A DNA stretch of 64,000 nucleotides from an uncultured Prevotella sp. (GTDB lineage: Bacteria > Bacteroidota > Bacteroidia > Bacteroidales > Bacteroidaceae): the NCBI GenBank assembly GCA_900315835.1, contig ONAR01000017.1, positions 62,001 through 126,000 on the forward strand, read 5' to 3'. Numbering within the stretch: the first letter of the stretch is position 1; every line of letters starts with the position of its first letter. Below, piece by piece: positions 9,780-17,509 of this stretch. The notes beneath the pieces were generated by a model that was given only the letters and a program-made list of their open reading frames with translations, made no database searches and was not told the DNA's origin. The translations under genes were made by a program, and so were the position numbers.

Positions 9780-11243
9780 TTAGTAGTCTACCGTAACCGC
9801 TGCGGGGAACAGACGGTAGGGATCGTACCATAACAGGCAGCTCTCCACCAGATTGGCGGTGCTGATGTTGGGCTTTCCCTCGTAACGTACTTTGCCGTTG
9901 ATCACAAGCACAATCGGTCGGTTTAAGTCGGCTAAATGGCGGTTAAGGAACAGTTTTATTCTCCCGCCACTTGCCTGATGATATTGCTTCGTTGTTTTCA
10001 GCTCAATGCCCCATGTCGGATCGCGTTCAACAACAGTATAGTTGACGTTGCAGATGGACATAAAGATGGTGTCACCGGCAATATCCATGGAGTAGGCGGT
10101 GCGGGCGTCGTCGTCCGCCGCCGGTCTTTTCTCCACACTGATGTTATAGAACGCGCGCCGGTGGCGTCCGTCCATGGCGTAGTCCTCCCACATCACGTGC
10201 TTGGGCCAGGGATTGCGGCGGAAGGTCTTCAGCCACGGCGTGTCGAGGCTGTAGTTGATGCCATGCCCCATGCCTTTCTGCAGTGCAATGCGATGGGTGA
10301 ACAGTGAATCCGTCGCCAGTCTGGCGTTCACCGTTATCTGCAGCGAGTCAAACGCCTCCTTTGCGCGCTCGGTGAGCAGGTTGCGGTAGAAACCACGGTC
10401 GCGCTCACCTGTGAGCAGTGAGAAACCGATGTTGGCGCAGTTCTCCGGCGGTGCGTTGCGCAGCGGCTCGCCACCCGCCATTGGTCCGGCTGCGGCCCAG
10501 TAGTCGGCATAGAACGAGGCCAGCCGCTGACTGCCGTAGCCGCCCTCTGAGATGCCGAAGACATAAATGCGGTTGGCATCGGTCTGTGGATAGCATAGCG
10601 CCAGCCGCAGCAGCCGTTCCCATGCATATTGCTTTGACACTTGCCACCAGCGGTAGTATTCGCCCTCATTGGGGATGCGTGGAATGAAATAAAGGCTTGG
10701 CGCGTCGTCAAACCGCTCACTCAACCGCTTGCCGACGGCCCATTCGCTGTCACGCGGTCCAGAACCGTGGAGATAGAGAAACAAGGGCAGGGGAGTGTGC
10801 AGGCTGTCGCCCTGCCCTCCTTTCTTGCCCCAATAGTAGCTCATCGTGGCATTCGGTTCCAGCGTCTGCGGTAGTGCCCAGTCGGCCGGTGCGGCCTCAG
10901 CGAGTGGATGCAGGGTCGGCAGTCCGGTGGTGCCCGGCTGGCTAATTTGCGTGTTGGCCATGCACCATGCTTTCCATACCGTTTTGCTGACGTTGTCGAT
11001 GTCTTTCGTGCGCAATGGCCGGTCCATAGGCATGGCGTCATAGTCCCAGGCATAGTTGATGAAAGCGGCGCGTCCGTGGCTGATGGCTTCCTCCTGCTTT
11101 TGCAGCTGTTGCTTGAAAAAGGCGGTGAGCCGGTCAGTCAGCACCGGTCGCCTTGACTGCTTTGCCGTCGCAGGCGTATAAGTAAGGCAGCAGACAGCCA
11201 GTGCAAAGACTGCTGCATGAAAGTGATGTAAGGTTCTTCTCAT
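9780..11243 (-). CDS. Secreted alpha/beta-hydrolase esterase
   Basis: A 487-residue protein with signal peptide (cleavage near TPATAKQ), then an alpha/beta-hydrolase: LFLYLHGSGPRDSEW (oxyanion region), nucleophile Ser in VFGISEGGYG, and a late His in KGMGHGINYSLD. About 130 residues after that form a beta-rich C-terminal domain without recognised family. It probably acts in the periplasm on an ester of a plant or host polymer, but the substrate is not shown. It is divergent from the rhodanese gene and has its own consensus promoter. Confidence 0.8.
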   Translation of the reverse strand: MRRTLHHFHAAVFALAVCCLTYTPATAKQSRRPVLTDRLTAFFKQQLQKQEEAISHGRAAFINYAWDYDAMPMDRPLRTKDIDNVSKTVWKAWCMANTQISQPGTTGLPTLHPLAEAAPADWALPQTLEPNATMSYYWGKKGGQGDSLHTPLPLFLYLHGSGPRDSEWAVGKRLSERFDDAPSLYFIPRIPNEGEYYRWWQVSKQYAWERLLRLALCYPQTDANRIYVFGISEGGYGSQRLASFYADYWAAAGPMAGGEPLRNAPPENCANIGFSLLTGERDRGFYRNLLTERAKEAFDSLQITVNARLATDSLFTHRIALQKGMGHGINYSLDTPWLKTFRRNPWPKHVMWEDYAMDGRHRRAFYNISVEKRPAADDDARTAYSMDIAGDTIFMSICNVNYTVVERDPTWGIELKTTKQYHQASGGRIKLFLNRHLADLNRPIVLVINGKVRYEGKPNISTANLVESCLLWYDPYRLFPAAVTVDY

Positions 11244-11278
11244 AAGGCTCCATTACAGGGGTGTGGTCTTAGTGGTTT

Positions 11279-11309
11279 CAAAATTACGAAATAATGGATT
11301 AAATGCCAA
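11279..11309 (-). promoter_or_regulatory. Promoter of the secreted esterase
   Basis: On the minus strand, TAATTTTG (11286-11279) is the -7 box, with a TTTGG/TTG -33 element at 11309-11307, spacing 20 bases. It lies about 36 bases before the ATG. Confidence 0.7.
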
Positions 11310-11409
11310 ACGATAATGGCTTTTTCTCGGTAGGAAGTGCTACTTTGCACCATGATGAAACGATTTAATCCCCCTTCATCGCGAGTGCTAAATTTATTCC
11401 GTCAGTTTC

Positions 11410-11440
11410 TTGTTTTTCTCTGTTTTGTTCCTTAATTTTG
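11410..11440 (+). promoter_or_regulatory. Promoter of the rhodanese gene
   Basis: TTG at 11410-11412, 20-base spacer, TAATTTTG at 11433-11440. The ATG follows 37 bases later. Confidence 0.7.
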
Positions 11441-11477
11441 TAATTGAGAATACAATAAGGAAGAACGAACCAATACA

Positions 11478-11885
11478 ATGAAAATGAAACTGCTCTCTAT
11501 GATTGTCTCGTTGCTGGGACTGTCGTGCTGCGCCAATGGCCAGACCGACAGCATTCAAACCGTTGATGCGCCTACGTTTGCGCAGCTTATCCGCACTGAC
11601 TCCGCTGCCGCCGACAGCCAAGCCGTGACGCTGGTCGATGTGCGCACGGCCGAGGAATACGCCGAGGGACATATCCCCGATGCGCTCAATATCGACGTGT
11701 TGCAGGATGACTTTACGCAGAAGGCTACAGCGCGATTGCCGAAAGACCGTCGCGTGGCCGTCTATTGCCGTTCGGGCAAGCGCAGCCTCAAGGCCGCCGC
11801 ACTGCTGGTGAAGGCCGGATACAAGGTGGTTAATCTCAAGGGAGGATGGCTCGAATGGACTGCCAATCGTTTGCCAACCGAATAA
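11478..11885 (+). CDS. Rhodanese-like domain protein, exported
   Basis: A 135-residue single-domain rhodanese. An N-terminal signal (KLLSMIVSLLGLSCCANG) predicts export, with Cys residues that could act as a lipobox. The domain has VDVRTAEEYAEGHIPDALNI and the active-site loop VYCRSGKRS with the catalytic Cys. Such periplasmic rhodaneses handle sulfane sulfur or act in redox control; the partner is unknown. Its 3' end contains the promoter of the following polyene operon, so the two units are transcribed separately or by read-through. Confidence 0.88.
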   Translation: MKMKLLSMIVSLLGLSCCANGQTDSIQTVDAPTFAQLIRTDSAAADSQAVTLVDVRTAEEYAEGHIPDALNIDVLQDDFTQKATARLPKDRRVAVYCRSGKRSLKAAALLVKAGYKVVNLKGGWLEWTANRLPTE

Positions 11886-11900
11886 TTTGTTGTATCTTTG
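11870..11900 (+). promoter_or_regulatory. Consensus promoter of the polyene-type operon
   Basis: TTTG at 11870-11873, exactly 19 bases, then TATCTTTG at 11893-11900. It is one of the best matches to the Bacteroidota consensus in the window. It begins inside the last codons of the rhodanese gene and precedes the ketoreductase ATG by 21 bases. No comparable promoter is seen in the next 19 kb on this strand. Confidence 0.85.
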
Positions 11901-11921
11901 CACCAATAAACCATTTAGCGC

Positions 11922-12653
11922 ATGAAATATATACTTGTTACCGGTGGTTCCCGCGGCATTGGCCGCGCCGTATGTGTGAGGCTTGCCAAGATGGGCATGC
12001 CGGTGATCATCAACTACCGCTCCAATGAGGCTGAGGCTCAGAAGACTAAGGCGCTCGTTGAGGCTGAGGGCGTCAAGGCCGAGCTGCTGCCTTTCGACGT
12101 ATCCGATGAGGCCCAGGTGACCAAGGCCATGGACCAGTGGGAGGACCAGCATCCCGATGACTATATCTATGTGTTGGTCAACAACGCCGGCATCCGTCGC
12201 GATGGCGTGATGTTCATGATGAGCGACGACGACTGGCACGATGTGCTGCGCACGACGCTCGACGGCTTCTTCTTCATCACGCGCCGCGTGCTCAAACACA
12301 TGATGCCGCGCCACCGTGGTGGTCGCATTGTCAACCTCGCCTCGCTGTCAGGACTGTGCGGCATTCAGGGCCAGGCTAACTACAGTGCGGCCAAAGCCGG
12401 TCTGATTGGTGCGACGAAAGCCTTGGCCTTGGAGGTTGCTCCGCGTCAGATCACGGTGAATGCCGTGGCACCGGGCTTTGTCGAGACCGATATGACGCAT
12501 GATCTTGACCATGAGGCCCTGGTGAAGACCATTCCCATGCGCCGTTTTGCCAAACCTGAAGAGGTGGCCGAGGCTGTCGCCTTCCTTGCCTCAGAGGGTG
12601 CCGCCTATATCACGGGCGACGTCATCAGCATCAACGGCGGACTCTATATGTAA
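11922..12653 (+). CDS. 3-ketoacyl-ACP reductase (FabG/ApeQ-like)
   Basis: A 243-residue NADPH-dependent short-chain dehydrogenase. It has the cofactor motif TGGSRGIG at 7-14, NNAG at 87-90 and catalytic Ser141, Tyr154, Lys158 (YSAAK). The FabG-like C-terminus PEEVAEAVAFLASEGAAYITGD is present. In a type II polyketide system it would reduce each beta-keto intermediate on the carrier protein. It is the first gene of a 19-gene operon and is followed 7 bases later by the methyltransferase. Primary-metabolism FabG is not excluded, but the neighbours favour a dedicated polyene enzyme. Confidence 0.93.
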   Translation: MKYILVTGGSRGIGRAVCVRLAKMGMPVIINYRSNEAEAQKTKALVEAEGVKAELLPFDVSDEAQVTKAMDQWEDQHPDDYIYVLVNNAGIRRDGVMFMMSDDDWHDVLRTTLDGFFFITRRVLKHMMPRHRGGRIVNLASLSGLCGIQGQANYSAAKAGLIGATKALALEVAPRQITVNAVAPGFVETDMTHDLDHEALVKTIPMRRFAKPEEVAEAVAFLASEGAAYITGDVISINGGLYM

Positions 12654-12660
12654 CCTCGCC

Positions 12661-13764
12661 ATGCATCTCTCACCTTCGCTCAAAGCACAATACACTGCCG
12701 ACCATCTCTCTGCGCGTGAGGCACAGCGGCTGGCCGAGTTCATTGCCTGGGGACCTGCCATATTCCAGGCCTCAAGGCTGATGGTGAAGTTCGGCGTGCT
12801 GGCGTTGCTGCGCGACCACGACGAGGGGCTGACGCGGCAGCAGATTGCCAGCCACTGCCATCTGAGCGACTACGCCGCTAAATGTCTGTTGGAGGCGTCG
12901 CTCTCCATCGGTACGGTGCTGGTCAACCCCGACACCGACCGCTATACGCTGTCGAAGACCGGATGGTTCCTCCTCAACGACCCCGCCACGCGCGTCAACA
13001 TCGATTTTAACCACGATGTCAACTATGAGGGCTGGTTCCACCTGGAGGAGTCGCTACTGAACGGCAAACCTGAGGGCCTGCGCCTCTTCGGACCGTGGCC
13101 CACCATCTATGAGGGCCTGTCGAGTCTGCCCCCTGAGGTGCAGAAGAGTTGGTTCGGTTTCGACCATTTCTACAGCGACTCGTCGTTCCCCGATGCCCTG
13201 CGCATCGTGTTCGACGAGCACCATGTGCGCACGCTCTACGATGTCGGCGGCAACACGGGCAAATGGGCCCTGCAATGCGTCAGCCACAGTGCTGAGGCCA
13301 GAGTCACGGTGCTCGACCTGCCCCAACAGATTGAGATGATGCGCGCCAACATCAGCGGTAAGACCGGCGCCGACCGCATCTCCGGCTACGGCATCGACCT
13401 GCTCGACGAGCGGCAGCCGTTCCCTGAAAGCCCCGACGGCCCCGATGCCATCTGGATGAGTCAGTTCCTCGACTGCTTCAGCATGCCGCAGATCGTGAGC
13501 ATTCTCAAGCGCGCCAAGGCCTGCATGAAGGCCAACTCGCGCATCTACATCATGGAGACCCTTTGGGACCGGCAGAAATATGAGCCGGCCACATTGTGTC
13601 TTACGCTGACCAGTCTGTATTTCACGGCAATGGCCAACGGCAATTCAAAGATGTATAACACCGAGGATATGGCGCAGTGCCTCGATGAGGCCGGCCTCGC
13701 TATCGAGTCTATCCACGACCACCTGGGGCAGGGCCATTCCATCCTTGTGGTCAAAACGAAATAA
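12661..13764 (+). CDS. SAM-dependent O-methyltransferase
   Basis: A 367-residue class I methyltransferase with an N-terminal winged-helix/dimerisation region (VKFGVLALLRDHDEGLTRQQIASH), the SAM glycine motif LYDVGGNTGKWAL, an acidic VTVLDLP strand end, and a late QFLDCF...IYIMETLWD segment. This is the layout of small-molecule O-methyltransferases (methyltransf_2). In aryl polyene clusters such an enzyme methylates the aromatic head, which is the likely role here. The start is the ATG at 12661; the open frame continues upstream inside the ketoreductase gene, but that is overlap. Confidence 0.9.
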   Translation: MHLSPSLKAQYTADHLSAREAQRLAEFIAWGPAIFQASRLMVKFGVLALLRDHDEGLTRQQIASHCHLSDYAAKCLLEASLSIGTVLVNPDTDRYTLSKTGWFLLNDPATRVNIDFNHDVNYEGWFHLEESLLNGKPEGLRLFGPWPTIYEGLSSLPPEVQKSWFGFDHFYSDSSFPDALRIVFDEHHVRTLYDVGGNTGKWALQCVSHSAEARVTVLDLPQQIEMMRANISGKTGADRISGYGIDLLDERQPFPESPDGPDAIWMSQFLDCFSMPQIVSILKRAKACMKANSRIYIMETLWDRQKYEPATLCLTLTSLYFTAMANGNSKMYNTEDMAQCLDEAGLAIESIHDHLGQGHSILVVKTK

Positions 13765-13766
13765 GC

Positions 13767-14645
13767 ATGGCGGCAAAAGAGTGGCAGGGCGACACCTTCG
13801 GCAACAACCGCATGCACCGTTGGCTCATAGCCATGCTGCGCCATAGCGATGTGCGGCTGTACTACGCCTTCGCGGCGGTGTTCGTCGTTCCCGTCTGCCT
13901 GGTGGTCTCACCGGGCGCCCGCTACGCCTTCCGCTATTTCCGCCAGCGGTGGCATGAAGGCGTGGTGAAGGCACTGTTGCACACCTACGTCAACCACGTG
14001 CTCTTCTCGCAGGTCGTCATCGACCGCTTCGCAATGTATGCGGGCAAGCGGATGCGGCTCAAGGTGGAGCATTACGACGTGTTCAAGCGTCTGGCCGCAG
14101 CCGACGACGGCTTCGTCATGCTCAGCGCCCACGTGGGTTGCTACGAGATGGCTGGTTATGAGTTGGTGTCAGACCGCAAGCCGTTCAATGCGCTGGTCTA
14201 TGGCGGTGAGAAGGCCTCGGTCATGGCCGGTCGGCAGCAGCTGTTCGGCCACAACAACATCCGCATGATGGCCATACGCCCCGATATGAGTCACCTCTTT
14301 GAGATGAACAATGCGCTGGCCCGCGGCGAGATTGTCAGCATTCCCGGCGACCGCGTCTACGGTTCGCCGCGCACGCTGACCGTGAGTCTGCTCGGCGCCC
14401 CCGCCCAATTGCCGATGGGCCCCTTCCAGGTGCCGGTGATGCGCGGCCTCGACGTCATCGCCGTCAACGTGATGAAAACCAGCGCCACCGGCTATACGGC
14501 TTATGTTGAGCCGCTCGATTACGACCGACAGGCATCGCGCAAAGTGCAGGTCCAACAGCTGGCCGACGCCTACGCCAAGGCGCTCGACCGCGTGTTGCAC
14601 CGCTATCCGACGCAATGGTATAACTATTATGATTTTTGGAAATGA
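13767..14645 (+). CDS. LpxL/HtrB-like acyltransferase
   Basis: A 292-residue lysophospholipid/lipid A-type acyltransferase. One membrane segment lies near residues 30-48. The catalytic HX4E motif is in SAHVGCYEM (about residues 113-121), and there is a PGDR segment in IVSIPGDRVYGS. Relatives move acyl chains from ACP to lipid A; in polyene clusters they are thought to attach the polyene chain to a lipid or sugar anchor at the inner membrane. It is 2 bases after the methyltransferase and overlaps the next start by 4 bases. Confidence 0.87.
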   Translation: MAAKEWQGDTFGNNRMHRWLIAMLRHSDVRLYYAFAAVFVVPVCLVVSPGARYAFRYFRQRWHEGVVKALLHTYVNHVLFSQVVIDRFAMYAGKRMRLKVEHYDVFKRLAAADDGFVMLSAHVGCYEMAGYELVSDRKPFNALVYGGEKASVMAGRQQLFGHNNIRMMAIRPDMSHLFEMNNALARGEIVSIPGDRVYGSPRTLTVSLLGAPAQLPMGPFQVPVMRGLDVIAVNVMKTSATGYTAYVEPLDYDRQASRKVQVQQLADAYAKALDRVLHRYPTQWYNYYDFWK

Positions 14646-15106
14646 CAGCTATTGATTATAATAACCCGGGAGAGGACTTTCTCCGCACCATCGACATCCA
14701 TACGCTGCTGCCGCAGCAGGAACCGTTTGTCATGGTGGGTCGCCTGACCCACTACGACGACAGTGGCGTGGAGACGGAGACCGATATTGCCCCCGACAAC
14801 ATCTTCGTGGACAACGGCGCCTTCTCCACGACGGGACTGATAGAGAATATCGCGCAGACCTGCGCCGCCCGCATCGGGTATGTGAACAAGTATATCCTGA
14901 AGAAGGGCGTGCAGATTGGCGTCATCGGCGCCGTGCGCAAGCTCCGTGTGAACGGTCATCCAAAGGCCGGCGACACCATCGTGACCAAGATGAGCATCAT
15001 CGAGGAACTGCTCGGCATGACGCTCGCTATGGCTACCGTCAGCCTCGGTGACGACCTGCTGGTCAGTACACAGATTAAACTCGCAGTGAAGAATCAAGAT
15101 GAGTGA
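14642..15106 (+). CDS. ApeP-like hotdog dehydratase subunit (no HFP histidine)
   Basis: A 154-residue hotdog protein of the 3-hydroxyacyl-ACP dehydratase superfamily. The N-terminal LLPQQEPFVMVGRL aligns with the FabZ start. The Glu of the active-site helix is kept (GLIENIAQTCAARIG), but the FabZ GHFP segment with the catalytic His is replaced by NGAFSTT. This resembles the ApeP class of aryl polyene dehydratases. The second hotdog in this operon (20689-21054) has the His but not the Glu. The ATG at 14642 overlaps the previous stop; an upstream TTG at 14636 is less likely. Confidence 0.82.
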   Translation: MTAIDYNNPGEDFLRTIDIHTLLPQQEPFVMVGRLTHYDDSGVETETDIAPDNIFVDNGAFSTTGLIENIAQTCAARIGYVNKYILKKGVQIGVIGAVRKLRVNGHPKAGDTIVTKMSIIEELLGMTLAMATVSLGDDLLVSTQIKLAVKNQDE

Positions 15107-15524
15107 ACTCAAGGCATCAAAGCTCTTCGACATCCGCTTCAGTGAGGTCGACTCCATGAAGGTGGTCTGGCACGGGTCCTATGCAATTTACTTCGAGGAC
15201 GCGCGTGAGGCTTTCGGCGCTAAATATGGGTTGGATTATATGAACTATCTCAACCACAACTGCTACGCGCCCATCGTTGAGGAGAGCATTCATTACCATA
15301 AGTCGCTGCGCTATGGCAGTAAGCCCCGCATCGACATCACTTACAAGCCAACGCGGGCAGCAAAGGTGGTGTTCGACTATGAGATACACGACACGGTCAA
15401 CGAGGACCTTATCGCCACCGGCCATACGGTGCAGGCTTTTGTCGACACCGACTATCAGCTCATGCTCTACAGTCCTGACTTCTACGTGGAATGGCAGGAG
15501 AAATGGAAAGTATTTGACCGATGA
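15099..15524 (+). CDS. Acyl-CoA/ACP thioesterase, 4HBT hotdog family
   Basis: A 141-residue YbgC/4-hydroxybenzoyl-CoA thioesterase-type hotdog. The family signature RFSEVDSMKVVWHGSYAIYF includes the catalytic-position Asp and the following WHG and YFE residues. It overlaps the previous gene by 8 bases and the next by 4, so translation is coupled. In aryl polyene pathways a thioesterase (ApeK) is thought to edit or release stalled chains, and that role is inferred here. Confidence 0.88.
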   Translation: MSELKASKLFDIRFSEVDSMKVVWHGSYAIYFEDAREAFGAKYGLDYMNYLNHNCYAPIVEESIHYHKSLRYGSKPRIDITYKPTRAAKVVFDYEIHDTVNEDLIATGHTVQAFVDTDYQLMLYSPDFYVEWQEKWKVFDR

Positions 15525-17236
15525 TACGTGTTGCTGCCCATCATATTCTGTCGCCGCTTGGTGCCTCGACGGCCGCCAACCTTGACGCCGTGCGCCGTGG
15601 TGAGACCGCCGTGCGCCGGTGGGAAGGTCTCTGGCAACTGCCGCAGCCGTTCATGGCCTCGCGCTTCGACGACGCGGCGGTGGACTGGCTGCAGCCGGGC
15701 TGTACCCGCTTTGAGTCGATGGCCATCGCCTCTATACGTGGCGCTATCGCTCAGTGGCAGCAGCATGTCGGTGAGGAAAGGGCCTGCGTGGACAGTCCCC
15801 GCACGGTGCTCATCCTCAGTACGACGAAGGGCAACATCGCCCTGATGGGGCAGGAACAGGGAAACAACAGTCGGCTGTGGCCCGGAACCACTGCCGCGAC
15901 CATTGCCAAGGCGGTGGGCTTCACCACTGAGCCAATCGTCATCGACAATGCGTGCATCTCGGGAGTGTCAGCCATCATCCTCGCCACACGCCTGCTGAGG
16001 ATGGGACTCTACGACAATGCCGTGGTGTGTGGCGCCGAGGAACAGAGCCGTTTCATCGTCTCCGGCTTCCAGTCGCTCAAGGCCATGTCGCCGCGGGGCT
16101 GCCAGCCTTTTGATATTGACCGCATGGGGCTGAACCTCGGTGAGGCTGCCGCTACGGTTGTGCTCACCCGCATCGATGACGCCCGATTGCCGTGGCATGT
16201 GGTGGCCGGCGCGATGCGTAACGATGCCCATCACCTCAGTGCGCCGTCGATGACCGCTGAGGGCGCCTACCGTGCGCTGTCGGCTGTCGCCACGGGCCTC
16301 AGCGCCAGTCAGTTGGCGTTTATCAGCGCCCACGGAACGGCGACCATGTTCAACGACCAGATGGAGGCTGTCGCCATCGACCGCGCCGGACTCAGTCAGG
16401 TGCCGGTCAATGCGGTGAAAGCCAACTATGGCCATACGATGGGCGCCTGCGGGGTGTTGGAGACTGTGCTCTCGATGGCTGCCGTCGATGCGGGAGTCGT
16501 TTTGCCGACCAAGGGCTTTCATGAGCTTGGCGTGTCCAAGGCCATACGCATAACGACGAGCGAGTCGACGACGGCGGCGAAGTCGTTTGTCAAGATGGTC
16601 TCAGGCTTTGGCGGTGGCAATGCCGCACTGCTGATGAGCAGAGATGAACAGCTCGACGGCGACAGACCGGTGAAGACAGTGCACCATGAAGTGCGCCATA
16701 CCCTGCGGCTTACGCCTGACAGCGTCACCGTAGACGGCAAGGCGCTCGACGTCAACGCCACAGGTAAGGCCATGCTCACGGAGCTTTATAAGAAAGAGGT
16801 GGGCGACTATCCGAAGTTCTACCGCATGGATCTGCTCAGCCGTGTCGGGTTTATCGCCGCCGAGTTGCTGGTCAAAGCCGAGGAAGGCAATGTCGGAGCC
16901 GACAGCGCATCAAGGGTTGTGATGCTCGTGGGCCGCAGTGGGTCGATACAGGCCGACTTGAACTACTATCAGTCCATCTGCCGCCCCGACGACTATTTCC
17001 CCAGCCCCGAGCGCTTCGTCTATACGTTGCCCAACATCGTCGCCGGTGAGATTGCTATCCGCCATCGTTATCATGGTGAGACCTCGTTCCTGCTGTTGCC
17101 CCGCCGCGATGACGAGGCTGTCACCACAATCCTCCGGTCGGCCTTCCTCGACGCCGAAACGACGAGCGTCTTGGGCGGTTGGATTGACTGCGAGGATGAC
17201 AGTCGGTTTGAAGCCGAACTTAGCATTATTGAATAA
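15521..17236 (+). CDS. Beta-ketoacyl synthase with C-terminal KS-like extension
   Basis: 571 residues. The first 372 form a ketosynthase with an intact triad: Cys145 (IDNACISG), His271 (SAHGTAT) and His305 (NYGHTMGA). The GFGGGN signature is near 362. Residues about 390-571 are an extra domain. Its segment PSPERFVYTLPNIVAGEIAIRH resembles the short KS N-terminal-like family (PF13723 type) found as partner or chain-length-factor proteins, and no catalytic Cys is seen in it. This would make a synthase fused to its own partner. It extends the polyene chain on the carrier protein encoded next. Confidence 0.87.
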   Translation: MIRVAAHHILSPLGASTAANLDAVRRGETAVRRWEGLWQLPQPFMASRFDDAAVDWLQPGCTRFESMAIASIRGAIAQWQQHVGEERACVDSPRTVLILSTTKGNIALMGQEQGNNSRLWPGTTAATIAKAVGFTTEPIVIDNACISGVSAIILATRLLRMGLYDNAVVCGAEEQSRFIVSGFQSLKAMSPRGCQPFDIDRMGLNLGEAAATVVLTRIDDARLPWHVVAGAMRNDAHHLSAPSMTAEGAYRALSAVATGLSASQLAFISAHGTATMFNDQMEAVAIDRAGLSQVPVNAVKANYGHTMGACGVLETVLSMAAVDAGVVLPTKGFHELGVSKAIRITTSESTTAAKSFVKMVSGFGGGNAALLMSRDEQLDGDRPVKTVHHEVRHTLRLTPDSVTVDGKALDVNATGKAMLTELYKKEVGDYPKFYRMDLLSRVGFIAAELLVKAEEGNVGADSASRVVMLVGRSGSIQADLNYYQSICRPDDYFPSPERFVYTLPNIVAGEIAIRHRYHGETSFLLLPRRDDEAVTTILRSAFLDAETTSVLGGWIDCEDDSRFEAELSIIE

Positions 17237-17251
17237 TATAAACAAGAAGAT

Positions 17252-17509
17252 ATGGAAGAATTGATTAACGAGCTCAAGCAGCAGATTATTGCCGCACTGA
17301 ACTTAGAAGATATGACGCCCGATGACATCGATGCCGATGCGCCGCTCTTTGGCGAAGGCCTTGGACTCGACTCTATCGATGCCCTTGAGCTCATCGTGCT
17401 CATGGAGAAGCAATACGGCATTCGTCTGGCCACGCCGGCCGAAGGCAAGGCCATCTTCAAGAGTGTGCGCACGATGGCCGACTACGTTTCCAAGAACCGT
17501 AAGAAGTGA
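17252..17509 (+). CDS. Acyl carrier protein
   Basis: An 85-residue ACP. The phosphopantetheine attachment Ser41 lies in GLGLDSIDALEL, the classic DSIDALE context. It sits between two ketosynthase genes and overlaps the second by one base (TGATG). It is distinct from the second carrier protein at 28723, so the pathway has two carriers, as in characterised aryl polyene systems (ApeE and ApeF). Confidence 0.95.
   Translation: MEELINELKQQIIAALNLEDMTPDDIDADAPLFGEGLGLDSIDALELIVLMEKQYGIRLATPAEGKAIFKSVRTMADYVSKNRKK

Noticed and set aside
11394-12314. 306-residue minus-strand frame across the rhodanese and ketoreductase
   Set aside because: Antisense shadow in GC-rich coding DNA; both plus-strand genes have full catalytic motifs.
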